Origin: a virus
IMG/VR virus record: IMGVR_UViG_3300032675_000074
Location: 1 to 36,007 of that record
Direction: 5' to 3' (one strand)
DNA: 36,007 bases
Each line of letters opens with the position of its first letter. Within the stretch, counting starts at the first letter, position 1. Shown one piece after another: positions 1 to 8,679 of this stretch. The notes beneath the pieces are model-generated. The model saw nothing but the letters and a program-made list of their open reading frames with translations, did not search any database and was not told the origin of the DNA. The translations under genes were made by a program, and so were the position numbers.

Positions 1-1254
1 AAAATCCGAAAGATTCGTGAAATTTCCAAAAAGAAAGTTGTTGGTGGCACTGATTCTTCTGCCATTGTTCCCAAGATTGTAAATGAATATTTCTTATATA
101 ATGATCGCGGGTTTAATTACGGAAATAAAATTGTTGGTCCAGCAACAACTGGTCTAAAGATTGCAAAGGATTCCATTGTTCACGTTTCATCAGGTCTTAC
201 TGATACTCAAGGAACCATGGTCCTTTCATATCTTCACAAAGCAATTAAAGCAGTCAATCAGCTTCGTACTCTAGAAGATGCTGTGGTAGTCTATAGATTA
301 TCCAGAGCACCTGAACGAAGAGTATGGTATATTGATGTTGGTTCTCTTCCTAAAATGAAAGCAGAACAATACGTTCGTGATATTATGGTCAAGCACAAAA
401 ATAGATTAATTTATGATGGTGCTACCGGTGAAGTCCGTGATGATCGAAAGTTCATGACGATGATGGAAGATTATTGGCTTCCAAGAAGAGAAGGTGGCAA
501 AGGAACTGAAGTTACAACACTTCCCGGTGGTCAAACATTGGGTGAAATGGATGACGTTTTATATTTCCAAAAGAAACTTTATCAGACATTGAATGTTCCT
601 GTTAATAGACTCAATTCTGATGCACTTTTCTCATTGGGTAGAGCAACAGAAGTAACACGAGATGAATTGAAATTCAATAGATTTGTATCTAGACTTCGTA
701 CCAAATTCTCTACACTATTCACATCTCTTTTGGAAAAGCAAATTGTTCTAAAGGGTGTTATGTCACTTGAAGATTGGCAAAATATTTGTGCAGACATCCG
801 TTATGATTATTCAAAGGATAATTACTTTACCGAATTGAAGGATGCAGAGATTCTTGAAAATAGAATTAATCTCATGTCAAACCTCATGCAAAGTCAAATG
901 ATCGGTGTTTATTATTCTCATGAATGGGCCAGAAAGAATGTTCTCCATCAAGATGATGAACAAATTGAAGCAATGGATGAACAGATTGAAGAAGAAAATA
1001 ATGATCCTCGGTGGCAACCACAAGAAGATGATGGAATGAATCCCGGGGAAGAATCAGATGACCAAGGTGCACCAGAACAAGGTGGTGCACCGCCACAGGA
1101 AGAAGATGAAAAATCAAAAAATTTTGCCGCGGCATCTGCATTATATCATACTTTAAAACTAAAAAAGAATAGAACTACACAAGAAGAATCGCAATTTAAA
1201 TCTGCTGCTTTAATTCTTGCAAAAAATGATCCACAATTATTGAAGGATAAATAA
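1..1254 (+). CDS. 20: Portal vertex protein gp20 (5' end cut by window)
   Basis: The reading frame is open from base 1, so the N-terminus lies outside the window; 417 residues are visible. The dodecameric portal forms the unique capsid vertex, starts head assembly and is the DNA channel. The visible part has the conserved T4 gp20 core, including the stretches APERRVWYIDVG and TTLPGGQTLGEMDDVLYF, followed by a helical segment and an acidic, Gln/Pro-rich tail (EEENNDPRWQPQEDD onwards). T4 gp20 is 524 residues, so roughly 100 residues are missing upstream. It heads the head-assembly block and is followed 3 bp later by the gp67-like gene. Identification is firm by motif and context. Confidence 0.95.
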   Translation, partial: KIRKIREISKKKVVGGTDSSAIVPKIVNEYFLYNDRGFNYGNKIVGPATTGLKIAKDSIVHVSSGLTDTQGTMVLSYLHKAIKAVNQLRTLEDAVVVYRLSRAPERRVWYIDVGSLPKMKAEQYVRDIMVKHKNRLIYDGATGEVRDDRKFMTMMEDYWLPRREGGKGTEVTTLPGGQTLGEMDDVLYFQKKLYQTLNVPVNRLNSDALFSLGRATEVTRDELKFNRFVSRLRTKFSTLFTSLLEKQIVLKGVMSLEDWQNICADIRYDYSKDNYFTELKDAEILENRINLMSNLMQSQMIGVYYSHEWARKNVLHQDDEQIEAMDEQIEEENNDPRWQPQEDDGMNPGEESDDQGAPEQGGAPPQEEDEKSKNFAAASALYHTLKLKKNRTTQEESQFKSAALILAKNDPQLLKDK

Positions 1255-1257
1255 ACT

Positions 1258-1434
1258 ATGAACGATGAATATACACTTTTTGATTTGATTTCTTTTAGTC
1301 ATAATCAGAAACCAATTGAATTTGAACATGCTTTCAATTCACTTATTACAGATAAATTAGCAGATGCAGTCTCATATGCAAAAGCAAATGTTGCACAGAC
1401 TATGTTTGCACATGAAGAAGAATCAGAGGAATAA
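1258..1434 (+). CDS. 67: Small acidic prohead core protein, gp67-like
   Basis: 58 residues, beginning 3 bp after gene 20. It has a helical body (FEHAFNSLITDKLADAVSYA) and ends in HEEESEE. T4 gp67 (80 residues) lies directly after gene 20 and has the same plan: a short helix with a lysine/alanine-rich stretch followed by a very acidic tail; it is an internal prohead core component cleaved during maturation. The assignment rests on position, size and composition rather than on a decisive motif. The next gene starts 4 bp downstream. A less likely alternative is an unrelated small head protein. Confidence 0.6.
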   Translation: MNDEYTLFDLISFSHNQKPIEFEHAFNSLITDKLADAVSYAKANVAQTMFAHEEESEE

Positions 1435-1438
1435 AAAA

Positions 1439-2335
1439 ATGGTCAAGAAACTCTCGGATGTTTTAAAAGGTAAGCTTGAAGGTGTTAAGAGTAGCACTGT
1501 TACTCCAGGATCACTCGGGACTAGACCTGGTGTAGATTATATGCCTAAGGCACCTTCCGAACAAGATTTTGTTGCAGCTCATACTTTTGAAAAGCATGCA
1601 GGTAGAGTTGGGAATGATGCAGATGTTTATAACGGCGGAAAAATTAAATATTCAATGGATACACCTCAGATGAAGAATTTTGGGCACAAAAAGGGTGATG
1701 ATGAAAAGGCTTATAATGAAGTAAAAAGCCCAACAAACACCGGCAAGGAAGTTGGTGAGACCATTATGAAGATCAAGAATATTACGCCTGGCCAGACAGT
1801 TAAAGAAGAAACGTCAAAGAAAACACTAAATGAAATTCTAACAAAATCAACACCTGCAGGTGAATGGATTAAGGATTTCATTGATTCTGATAATCCGAAA
1901 TTTGCTGGCAAATCTAAGGAAAGGCGTAAGCAAATGGCTTTAGCTGCTTACTATGCCAAACAGAGAAATGAAGAAGTAGAACAGATTGACATGGAAGAAG
2001 ATATAGCTGTCCCACTTTTAGGTGGTGATATTGCAAAAAATAAAACTGATGACACTCAGGATGAAATTGCAATGGTCAAAAGTGAATTAAAGGCTATTGC
2101 AAATAAAGCAATGCATATGCTTATGTCTCTTCCTACTGATATGCATATTGAACCATGGGTGCAAGCAAAGATTGCTATGGCTAAGGAAATTCTTTCAGGT
2201 GTTCATGACTATATGATTTATGGTCATGGCCAATCCGTAGAAAAAGAAGCAGATTCACAAATGGATATTACATCTTCGGGTTCAGTACCTCAAGATTTTC
2301 CAGGTATAACAGTTGATTATGGGAAAATTGTCTAA
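1439..2335 (+). CDS. Putative head core/structural protein with an ITPGQ motif shared with gp22
   Basis: 298 residues. A longer in-frame start exists at 1364, but it overlaps the gp67-like gene, so ATG 1439 just after that gene is preferred. Visible parts: a Gly/Pro-rich N-terminus; NITPGQ at residues 114-119; a helix NPKFAGKSKERRKQMALAAY (about 174-193), a motif seen in structural proteins of marine T4-like phages; an acidic linker; and a C-terminal helical unit containing WVQAKIAMAKEILSGVHDYM. It lies between gp67-like and the prohead protease, where T4 has gp68. NITPGQ occurs at the same residue numbers in gp22 (4750-5835), which suggests a core or scaffold link. Function is inference. Confidence 0.6.
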   Translation: MVKKLSDVLKGKLEGVKSSTVTPGSLGTRPGVDYMPKAPSEQDFVAAHTFEKHAGRVGNDADVYNGGKIKYSMDTPQMKNFGHKKGDDEKAYNEVKSPTNTGKEVGETIMKIKNITPGQTVKEETSKKTLNEILTKSTPAGEWIKDFIDSDNPKFAGKSKERRKQMALAAYYAKQRNEEVEQIDMEEDIAVPLLGGDIAKNKTDDTQDEIAMVKSELKAIANKAMHMLMSLPTDMHIEPWVQAKIAMAKEILSGVHDYMIYGHGQSVEKEADSQMDITSSGSVPQDFPGITVDYGKIV

Positions 2336-3996
2336 TGTCTACATATCCAGTAAGCACTAATAATTATACAATGAAAACGACTCGTCCAGAGTCGTTCCTC
2401 CTTCCTTCAAGAGTACGAGATGTTGTGGGTAGAATGAAAATTTCTATGCCACAGAATATCTATGAAGCAGACTTTGAATATGGTTCACAACCAATGCGGT
2501 GGGAAAACTATACGGTCAACACTGCTTCATCAGGAAGTCTTGCAAGTATTGTTCAGCTTCCTGGTATGGGCGGTGTTCGTATGCTTGTTGGTAACAATGC
2601 AGGTGATTTAACAGTCCGTCAGTCACGTCCATATCATCGTTATCAGCCTGGCAAAACAATGTATATGGCCACAGCAATTAATTTCGGTGCACCAACTTCA
2701 AATAATTACCAACGTGTTGGATTCTTTGATGATTCAAACGGTATATTTTTTGAACAAGGTGCTGTTACAGCCAATAATCCATCAGGCATGTATTGTGTCA
2801 TTCGTTCGGATGCAGGTTCAGTCAATCTTGCTACAGGTGTGCCAATATCATCACTTCCTGTAGATACAAAGATTTCTTATGAAAATTGGTATGGTGATCC
2901 AGTAGGTTCACTTATCGACTGGACAAAGATTCAAATGCTTTGGATGGAATATGCTTGGTATGGTGCCGGTACAATTCGTTGGGGTATTTTGCTCAATGGT
3001 GAGCCTTATGTTCTTCATGAAGTTGGTGCAGGCAATGGTAACTACACTGGTAATCCACAGCAATTCCCATGGTCAAGAACAGGTAATCTACCCGTAAGAT
3101 ATGAACAAAGAAATATTGGCGCAACAACAGCTAATAGTGCTTTGGTTCATTTCGGTGTATCAGTCATGGTAGAAAATCGCCAGGATGCACAACGTGGTTT
3201 CACATATGGCTATGGTATGTCTGGCGCCGCACCAAGACGAAATGTTCCTGCAGCTAATACACGTTTCCCCGTTACATCTTTCCAGATGCTTTCAATGGGC
3301 AGAACAGAAGCTAATAATACAACTACCAATAATTACTTTTCTGTATCGACTCTTGGTACTCAGGCAAATATTGTAGCATCTCCTGCACCAAATACAACAT
3401 TCATTCAGGTTGCTGGTACACCATGGACGGCAAATCAGTTTGTTGGTCGTGCTATCACATTCTATGGTCTTGGTGCTGGTAATACAAATATTACTGCTCG
3501 TATTGCTAACAACACAGCAAACACCGTTTATTTTTACGACCTAATTTCCAATACAGCACCGATTGCAAATACACCCAATACTGCAACAACATATGGTATT
3601 GGTCTAATCAATCGCGGTCAGATTCTTCCACAATCTCTAATCATTTCTTCTGATGCTACTTGCTTCGTAGAATTGATTGTATCGACCGCAACAAATCCTG
3701 TTGGATTGACAGGTGCTTCATTTGTGCCTATGAATACACTTGGTTCATTTAACTCTCTTTCATCTAGAGATATTTCTGCTACAGCATTGACACCTAATAC
3801 TGGTGAAGTTATCTATTCATTTACCGGTCCAGCTGGTGGTTCTGGTCTCCAGACATTTGATTTGACTAACGTGTTTGCTCTTTATAATAACATCCGAGGG
3901 AATCAGCCAGATATTCTAACTGTTGCTGTTTCTACACCTTCTGGTGTTTCTGCTAACGTGGGTGCTACACTTATTGCACAGGAAGCTATGTCTTAA
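2335..3996 (+). CDS. Virion structural protein, marine T4-like family
   Basis: 553 residues, overlapping the previous stop by one base (TAATG). The N-terminal half holds RPESFLLPSRVRDVVGRMKI, VRQSRPYHRYQPGKTMYMAT and RVGFFDDSNGIFFEQ, a conserved pattern in structural proteins of cyanophage- and pelagiphage-type T4-like viruses. The rest is rich in Asn, Thr, Gly and Ala and looks like beta-sandwich or fibre sequence, with no membrane segment or signal peptide. It sits in the head block, so a capsid-surface or fibre-like role is plausible, but the exact location in the particle cannot be read from the sequence. Confidence 0.6.
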   Translation: MSTYPVSTNNYTMKTTRPESFLLPSRVRDVVGRMKISMPQNIYEADFEYGSQPMRWENYTVNTASSGSLASIVQLPGMGGVRMLVGNNAGDLTVRQSRPYHRYQPGKTMYMATAINFGAPTSNNYQRVGFFDDSNGIFFEQGAVTANNPSGMYCVIRSDAGSVNLATGVPISSLPVDTKISYENWYGDPVGSLIDWTKIQMLWMEYAWYGAGTIRWGILLNGEPYVLHEVGAGNGNYTGNPQQFPWSRTGNLPVRYEQRNIGATTANSALVHFGVSVMVENRQDAQRGFTYGYGMSGAAPRRNVPAANTRFPVTSFQMLSMGRTEANNTTTNNYFSVSTLGTQANIVASPAPNTTFIQVAGTPWTANQFVGRAITFYGLGAGNTNITARIANNTANTVYFYDLISNTAPIANTPNTATTYGIGLINRGQILPQSLIISSDATCFVELIVSTATNPVGLTGASFVPMNTLGSFNSLSSRDISATALTPNTGEVIYSFTGPAGGSGLQTFDLTNVFALYNNIRGNQPDILTVAVSTPSGVSANVGATLIAQEAMS

Positions 3997-4002
3997 TAAA
4001 TA
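3995..4002 (+). promoter_or_regulatory. Late promoter (AATAAATA) for gene 21
   Basis: AATAAATA matches the T4-type late -10 element (TATAAATA in T4, NATAAATA in marine relatives) read by RNA polymerase carrying gp55. It overlaps the end of the upstream gene and lies 31 bp before the ATG of gene 21, a proper distance for a short leader. Confidence 0.65.
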
Positions 4003-4032
4003 GTAAATGTCAACAATAAGAAAGAGAAAAAA

Positions 4033-4704
4033 ATGCGTCTGATTACCGAACTATTCGAGGAAATTGAATATATTTCTGAAGCAAAGGAAAATGGCGAGAA
4101 AGTCCATTATATTCATGGACCATTTATGCAAGCAGAGGTAGTTAATCGCAACGGTAGATCATATCCAATTCATGTGATGGAAAAGGCCGTTCAGGCTTAT
4201 CACGACAGTCATATCAGTCAAGGTCGCGGTTATGGAGAACTTGGACATCCTCAAGGTCCACAAATCAATTTGGATAGAGTTTCACATCTTATTACAGATT
4301 TAAAGCGCGATGGTGATTCTCACACTTTTATTGGTAAAGCAAAACTTACCGATACACCCATGGGTAATATTGCAAAAGGTCTTTTAAGTTCTGGTGCTAA
4401 GCTTGGTGTATCTTCTCGAGGTATGGGTTCTTTGGAACCAAAAGATGGTGTAATGGTTGTTCAACCAGATTATCAATTAGCTACTGCTGCTGATATTGTT
4501 GCTGATCCATCTGCTCCTGGTGCATTTGTGAATGGTGTAATGGAAAATGTTGAATGGATTTATGATCCAGTCCATGGTACATGGAAGGAAGAAAAACTTC
4601 ACAATATCAAGAAGTCAATTAGAAAAATGACAATGAATGAAGTTGAACAGAACAAACTTGCCATCTTTGAAGGATATATTAATTTGTTGGTGTCAAAGAG
4701 ATAA
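4033..4704 (+). CDS. 21: Prohead core protease gp21
   Basis: 223 residues, close to T4 gp21 (212). This serine-type protease of the prohead core digests the scaffold and trims capsid proteins after (L/I)xE sites. Visible motifs: NRNGRSYP (39-46), GELGHPQ with the likely catalytic His72, LGVSSRGMGS with the likely nucleophile Ser127 or Ser128, and AADIVADPS around Asp154. ATG 4033 follows an AG-rich leader and a late promoter at 3995-4002. It is followed by scaffold gene 22, the standard T4 order. Identification is firm. Confidence 0.95.
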   Translation: MRLITELFEEIEYISEAKENGEKVHYIHGPFMQAEVVNRNGRSYPIHVMEKAVQAYHDSHISQGRGYGELGHPQGPQINLDRVSHLITDLKRDGDSHTFIGKAKLTDTPMGNIAKGLLSSGAKLGVSSRGMGSLEPKDGVMVVQPDYQLATAADIVADPSAPGAFVNGVMENVEWIYDPVHGTWKEEKLHNIKKSIRKMTMNEVEQNKLAIFEGYINLLVSKR

Positions 4705-4708
4705 AAAT

Positions 4709-4716
4709 TATAAATA
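4709..4716 (+). promoter_or_regulatory. Late promoter (TATAAATA) for gene 22
   Basis: A perfect T4 late consensus in the 45-bp gap between genes 21 and 22, 34 bp before the ATG of gene 22, whose AAAGGAG ribosome site is at 4733-4739. Confidence 0.75.
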
Positions 4717-4749
4717 TCTTAGAAATATATCGAAAGGAGACATTTAAGC

Positions 4750-5835
4750 ATGTCAAAGAAACCCGAACATCTAGATGAAAATTTAGAGCAAATTGAAGAA
4801 GATTCAACCGCTGCTCTAGCTTCATTAAAACCAGATTCAATGCCTGTTGGCCCAGACCCAAAGTCAAAGGTCGAACATATGACTGCAGTGCTTGATGCAA
4901 TGCATGCTATGAAGAAGGATGATCTAACTTCTTGGTTCACAAAGGCAATGGAACTAATTGGAAAGGAAGCTTCACATCTTCCTGCTTCTGCCAATGAAAA
5001 GAGCAATGAAGCTTCAGTTCGTATGAAGCCTTCACATGCTACTGGCACTGCTGGTCCATCTGCAAATGATATAATGCCAAAGCTAGCTAATATCACACCT
5101 GGTCAGGCAATGCGTGAAGACGTTGAAGAAATGTTTGCTGATCAGGATCTATCAGAAGAATTTAAGGAAAAGGCTTCAACACTATTTGAAGCTGCCGTTA
5201 ATCTTCGTATTACAACCGAAATGGCTCGTCTTGAAGAAGCATATGATGCACGTCTTCAGGAAGAAGTTGAAGAAATCACAGAATCTCTAGAACGTAAGCT
5301 AGATTCCTATCTAGATTATGTTGTTGAGACTTGGATGAAGGAAAATGAGGTTGCTATTGAATCTTCACTTCGTAATGAAGTAACAGAAGAATTCATTGAT
5401 GGTCTTCGTAATCTATTCACAGAACACTATATTGACATTCCTGAGTCCAAAGTTGATGTAGTTGAATCTCTAGCTTATAAGGTTGAACAGCTAGAAAGCC
5501 GTCTTGATGAAGTCATCTCAGAGAATACAGAATTAAAGGGTGACCTAACTTTTGTTCAGAGAAAGGAAATTTTTGAAGAACTAAGTGAAGGTCTAACTAT
5601 GGTTCAGGCTGAAAAGTTCGGCACACTTGCCGAGAGCATTCAGTTTGATGGTAACCTAGATGTATTCAAGCAGAAACTAGCTTGGATTAAGGACAGCTAT
5701 TTTGCTGAACAAAAGAGATATGATTCTAATATTCTAAGCGAAAGCTTTGAAAGTGATGATAGTAATGCTTCCGCAACCGTCTCACCAGAAGTATCTAGAT
5801 ATGTTCAGGCAATTTCTAGATCCGTCAAGAAGTAA
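4750..5835 (+). CDS. 22: Prohead scaffold protein gp22
   Basis: 361 residues, with the low-complexity, Glu/Lys-rich helical composition of T4-like scaffold proteins. The N-terminal third has the motif KLANITPGQAMRE (NITPGQ at 114-119), and the central and C-terminal parts are long helices rich in E-E-x-x-E that probably form coiled coils (for example EAYDARLQEEVEEITESLER). Several LxE and IxE tripeptides are potential gp21 cleavage sites. The start is fixed by AAAGGAG at 4733-4739 and a perfect late promoter. Position between the protease and major capsid genes is decisive. Confidence 0.92.
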   Translation: MSKKPEHLDENLEQIEEDSTAALASLKPDSMPVGPDPKSKVEHMTAVLDAMHAMKKDDLTSWFTKAMELIGKEASHLPASANEKSNEASVRMKPSHATGTAGPSANDIMPKLANITPGQAMREDVEEMFADQDLSEEFKEKASTLFEAAVNLRITTEMARLEEAYDARLQEEVEEITESLERKLDSYLDYVVETWMKENEVAIESSLRNEVTEEFIDGLRNLFTEHYIDIPESKVDVVESLAYKVEQLESRLDEVISENTELKGDLTFVQRKEIFEELSEGLTMVQAEKFGTLAESIQFDGNLDVFKQKLAWIKDSYFAEQKRYDSNILSESFESDDSNASATVSPEVSRYVQAISRSVKK

Positions 5836-5840
5836 ATTTT

Positions 5841-5848
5841 AATAAATA
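5841..5848 (+). promoter_or_regulatory. Late promoter (AATAAATA) for gene 23
   Basis: AATAAATA lies just after the gene 22 stop and 36 bp before the ATG of gene 23. The same arrangement of a late element in a short gap occurs before genes 21 and 22. Confidence 0.7.
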
Positions 5849-5883
5849 CATATACTTAATTGCAATTTAGAAAGGAAAGCAAA

Positions 5884-7320
5884 ATGTATCTAAATGAAGA
5901 AATTCAGAATAAGTGGGGTCCTGTTCTAGATCATCCCGATCTAGGCGTTATCCGTGATGCACATCGGAGATCAACAACTGCCATTGTTCTAGAGAACACA
6001 GAAAAGGCACTTCGTGAAGCCGCTGCACATGGTGGGTTCCAGACTCTAACTGAAACAACCTCTGCTCTACCTGTTAATAATATGGGCGCTTCAAGCTCAA
6101 CCGCAGGTGCTGGTGGTATCGACACATTTGATCCAGTGTTGATTTCTCTAGTTCGGCGCGCAATGCCAAACCTAATGTCTTATGATGTTTGCGGCACACA
6201 GCCAATGACAGGCCCAACAGGTCTAATCTTTGCAATGCGTTCACGTTATGGCAACCAGACATCTAATACATCTGGTGGCGGTGATACAACTGCAAACAAC
6301 GAAACATTCTACAATGAAGTTAACACAATGTGGTCTGCCACAGGTGCTAACTCTACAAATGGTGGCCAGGGCACAGGTTCTTCTTACCTATCTGGTAACT
6401 CTACATTTGGCCAGAACTTCACTGGTACAATTCCTGGTCAGACCAACACTTCTGCTCTAGTCAATACCGCTAACTATAACACAGCACAGGGTATGACAAC
6501 TGCACAGGGTGAATCTCTAGGTACTGATACAGGTATTGCTTTTGACCAGATGGCTTTCTCCATTGAGAAGGTTACGGTTACAGCTAAGACCCGTGCTCTA
6601 AAGGCCGAATATACAATGGAACTAGCTCAGGATCTAAAGGCCATTCATGGTCTAGATGCTGAAACAGAACTATCAAATATTCTAGCTGCTGAAATTCTTG
6701 CCGAAATTAATCGTGAAGTTATCCGCACAATTAATATCACTGCTCAGCAAGGCGCCGCTGATAATACAACAACTGCCGGCGTATTCGACCTTGACACCGA
6801 CTCAAACGGCCGTTGGTCTGTTGAAAAGTTCAAGGGTCTAATGTTCCAGCTAGAACGTGAAGCTAACCACATTGCCCGCGATACTCGTAGAGGCAAGGGT
6901 AATCTAGTTATCTGCTCATCTGATGTTGCTTCTGCTCTACAGATGGCCGGTGTTCTAGATTATGCTCCTGCTCTAAACTCCAACAACCTACAGGTTGATG
7001 ATACAGGCAACACCTTTGCTGGTGTTCTAAATGGTCGTCTAAAGGTTTTCATCGACCCATATGCAATCGGTGGTAACTACCTAACTGTTGGTTATCGTGG
7101 TTCTTCTGCTTTTGATGCTGGTCTATTCTACTGCCCATATGTTCCTCTACAGATGGTCCGTGCAGTCGATCAGTCAACCTTCCAGCCTAAGATTGGCTTC
7201 AAGACTCGCTATGGTATGGTTGCCAATCCATTTGCTCAGGGTCTAACAGTTGGCCGTGGTGCTCTTACTACCACAACCAACCTTTATTACCGCAGAGTAA
7301 TTGTTAATAATTTAATGTGA
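5884..7320 (+). CDS. 23: Major capsid protein gp23
   Basis: 478 residues from ATG 5884, preceded by an AAAGGAAAG ribosome site; an in-frame TTG at 5860 is upstream of that site and unlikely. It forms the hexamers of the T4-like head. Typical features: N-terminal LNEEIQNKWGPVLDHPDLG, DTFDPVLISLVRRAMPNLM, DVCGTQPMTGPTGLIFAM and a C-terminal RYGMVANPFAQG. A likely gp21 cleavage site is LTE at residues 55-57, so the mature protein would start at Thr58; in T4 cleavage is at residue 65. Codon choice is more even than in neighbours (many CTA and GCC), as expected of a highly expressed gene. A strong terminator follows. Confidence 0.97.
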   Translation: MYLNEEIQNKWGPVLDHPDLGVIRDAHRRSTTAIVLENTEKALREAAAHGGFQTLTETTSALPVNNMGASSSTAGAGGIDTFDPVLISLVRRAMPNLMSYDVCGTQPMTGPTGLIFAMRSRYGNQTSNTSGGGDTTANNETFYNEVNTMWSATGANSTNGGQGTGSSYLSGNSTFGQNFTGTIPGQTNTSALVNTANYNTAQGMTTAQGESLGTDTGIAFDQMAFSIEKVTVTAKTRALKAEYTMELAQDLKAIHGLDAETELSNILAAEILAEINREVIRTINITAQQGAADNTTTAGVFDLDTDSNGRWSVEKFKGLMFQLEREANHIARDTRRGKGNLVICSSDVASALQMAGVLDYAPALNSNNLQVDDTGNTFAGVLNGRLKVFIDPYAIGGNYLTVGYRGSSAFDAGLFYCPYVPLQMVRAVDQSTFQPKIGFKTRYGMVANPFAQGLTVGRGALTTTTNLYYRRVIVNNLM

Positions 7321-7351
7321 GGACTCGTTTTCTCATATTTATAAACTAAAT

Positions 7352-7379
7352 AAAGTCAGGGGGAAACTCCTGACTTTTT
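7352..7379 (+). terminator. Rho-independent terminator after gene 23
   Basis: Stem AAAGTCAGG (7352-7360) pairs with CCTGACTTT (7369-7377) around an 8-base loop, and the 3' arm runs into a T-tract. It closes the head transcript before the endonuclease gene. Confidence 0.9.
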
Positions 7380-7394
7380 CTTTTGGAGGCAAAT

Positions 7395-7994
7395 ATGGAA
7401 AAATATGGGTTTGTTTATATTTGGTTCGATCGTAAACATAAAAGATATTATGTTGGATGTCACTGGGGAACTATTGATGATGGGTATATTTGTTCATCTA
7501 GATGGATGCGAAATTCATATAATCGTAGAAAAGAAGACTTTAAAAGACGTATTATAAAAACAAATTTAGATAGAGAAGAAATGTATACTGAAGAGCAACG
7601 TTATCTTGATATGCAAAAACCCGAAGAAAAAAAATTACGTTATTATAATATACAAACAAAAAATGGTAACCTTTGGCACCAATACCCAGAATCCGTAAAA
7701 ACTATTGGACAAAAAATATCATTTTCTAAAACAGGTAAAAGTGTTCCAGCACCACCAAGCCGAGGACCAGCGATTTCTGCTGCTAAGAAAGGTAAACCAT
7801 TAACTGAAGAACATAAGGCAGCCCTTCGTAAAATAAAGAAAAAGCCTCACACAGAAGAGTGGAAGCAACAGAACTCAGAAAAATTCAAGCAGCTCTGGTT
7901 AGACCCAGAGTTTAAAGCCAAACAGTCAGAAGCTAGAAAAGCTGCTTGGATTAAAAGACGACAAAAGATAAATAACAATGAACTTGCTCAATGA
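7395..7994 (+). CDS. GIY-YIG homing endonuclease, free-standing
   Basis: 199 residues from ATG 7395, with GGAGG at 7385-7389. The N-terminus has the GIY-YIG signature in the forms GFVYIW (5-10) and RYYVGCHWG (17-25), as in T4 Seg-type enzymes. The C-terminal half has lysine-rich repeats of NUMOD3 type (KISFSKTGKS, AISAAKKGKPLTEEHKAALR) that contact DNA, and ends strongly basic. It is a single gene bracketed by two terminators (7352-7379 and 8033-8058), between gene 23 and tail-like genes, which fits a selfish insertion rather than a part of the head module. Its DNA target, probably near gene 23, is inference. Confidence 0.85.
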   Translation: MEKYGFVYIWFDRKHKRYYVGCHWGTIDDGYICSSRWMRNSYNRRKEDFKRRIIKTNLDREEMYTEEQRYLDMQKPEEKKLRYYNIQTKNGNLWHQYPESVKTIGQKISFSKTGKSVPAPPSRGPAISAAKKGKPLTEEHKAALRKIKKKPHTEEWKQQNSEKFKQLWLDPEFKAKQSEARKAAWIKRRQKINNNELAQ

Positions 7995-8032
7995 AGGCAA
8001 AGAACATAAGACGGTTTCAAGCCGCAAACTTT

Positions 8033-8058
8033 AAGGGGGCAATTACTGCCCCTTTTTT
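8033..8058 (+). terminator. Rho-independent terminator after the endonuclease gene
   Basis: AAGGGGGCA (8033-8041) pairs with TGCCCCTTT (8047-8055), with one G-T wobble, around loop ATTAC, and a run of six T ends at 8058. The T-run overlaps the stop codon of the converging minus-strand gene. Confidence 0.88.
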
Positions 8059-8293
8059 ATTCTTCGTATAACACTCCAGCAAAACCTGGTTGAAGAGCAT
8101 TTACAACATTATTTGCCAAAGCAACTTTTATTGAATCTGGTGCATACATTATATATTTCACACTATTAATATTTGGAACAGTAAGATTCCATGATATTGC
8201 TGTTGGTGTTTTTGGTATATGAGATGTTACGGTTTCAGTTGCAGGTATTTTTACCCATGCATAATATTCAGTATCTTGGATTATGAATCCCAT
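8057..8293 (-). CDS. Small virion-associated protein, unknown function
   Basis: 78 residues. Its ATG overlaps the stop of the upstream minus-strand gene by one base, so the two are co-transcribed and probably translationally coupled. The sequence is rich in beta-forming residues (EYYAWVKIPATETVTSHI, ISWNLTVPNINSVKYIMY) with no membrane segment. I do not recognise the family. Its link to the 128-residue beta-rich gene and to a late promoter suggests a late structural or fibre-accessory product. Confidence 0.6.
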   Translation of the reverse strand: MGFIIQDTEYYAWVKIPATETVTSHIPKTPTAISWNLTVPNINSVKYIMYAPDSIKVALANNVVNALQPGFAGVLYEE

Positions 8294-8679
8294 TATCTTG
8301 TTACTTGACCGTAAAAAGTAATATTTCCATATAGAACTTTATAAGAAATATTTGTATTTGATGTAAGTGTAAGATCATATACATACTGAGTCTTTGGTGG
8401 ATTACCTGGGCCACTTAAATTCACATACACATTTGCAGTACGATTTGCAGGGAGTGTAAGTGTCATCCAACCATTATTTGCAGAACCAGGAATATAAATC
8501 TCACCATTTGAAGTTGACAAGGATTCAGTTGCAATCGAATTAGCATAACTAGTTCTGATCTTCATTGCAGCAGTATAATTAGTCATATTTACTGGCTGAT
8601 TATTATAATCAACAACATTTACATTCAATTTGAACGTGACGCCTTGTTGCATATCCAGATTATATTGATTTTGAAGCAT
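8293..8679 (-). CDS. Beta-rich virion protein resembling phage baseplate/fibre N-domains
   Basis: 128 residues, with an AGGAA ribosome site just before the ATG at 8679. It reads as an immunoglobulin-like or BppU-N-like beta sandwich: MQQGVTFKLNVNVVDYNNQP, VNMTNYTAAMKIRTSYANS, a Gly/Asn turn region, WMTLTLPANRTANVY and a final YVYDLTLTSNTNISYKVLYG. That succession (a 'linear, then GYTAxMxIR, then YDLxLTS' plan) is common in tail and baseplate-associated proteins of many phages. It is the first gene of a two-gene minus operon driven from the late promoter at 8711-8718. Precise role is unknown. Confidence 0.65.
   Translation of the reverse strand: MLQNQYNLDMQQGVTFKLNVNVVDYNNQPVNMTNYTAAMKIRTSYANSIATESLSTSNGEIYIPGSANNGWMTLTLPANRTANVYVNLSGPGNPPKTQYVYDLTLTSNTNISYKVLYGNITFYGQVTR

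Noticed and set aside
1-1254. Intron or intein in gene 20 or gene 43
   Set aside because: Both frames are continuous and collinear with the known proteins over the visible parts; no splice-type motifs are seen.
7336-7343. Minus-strand TATAAATA just after gene 23
   Set aside because: It would transcribe antisense into gene 23 with no gene to serve. In AT-rich DNA of this length several such 8-mers are expected by chance.
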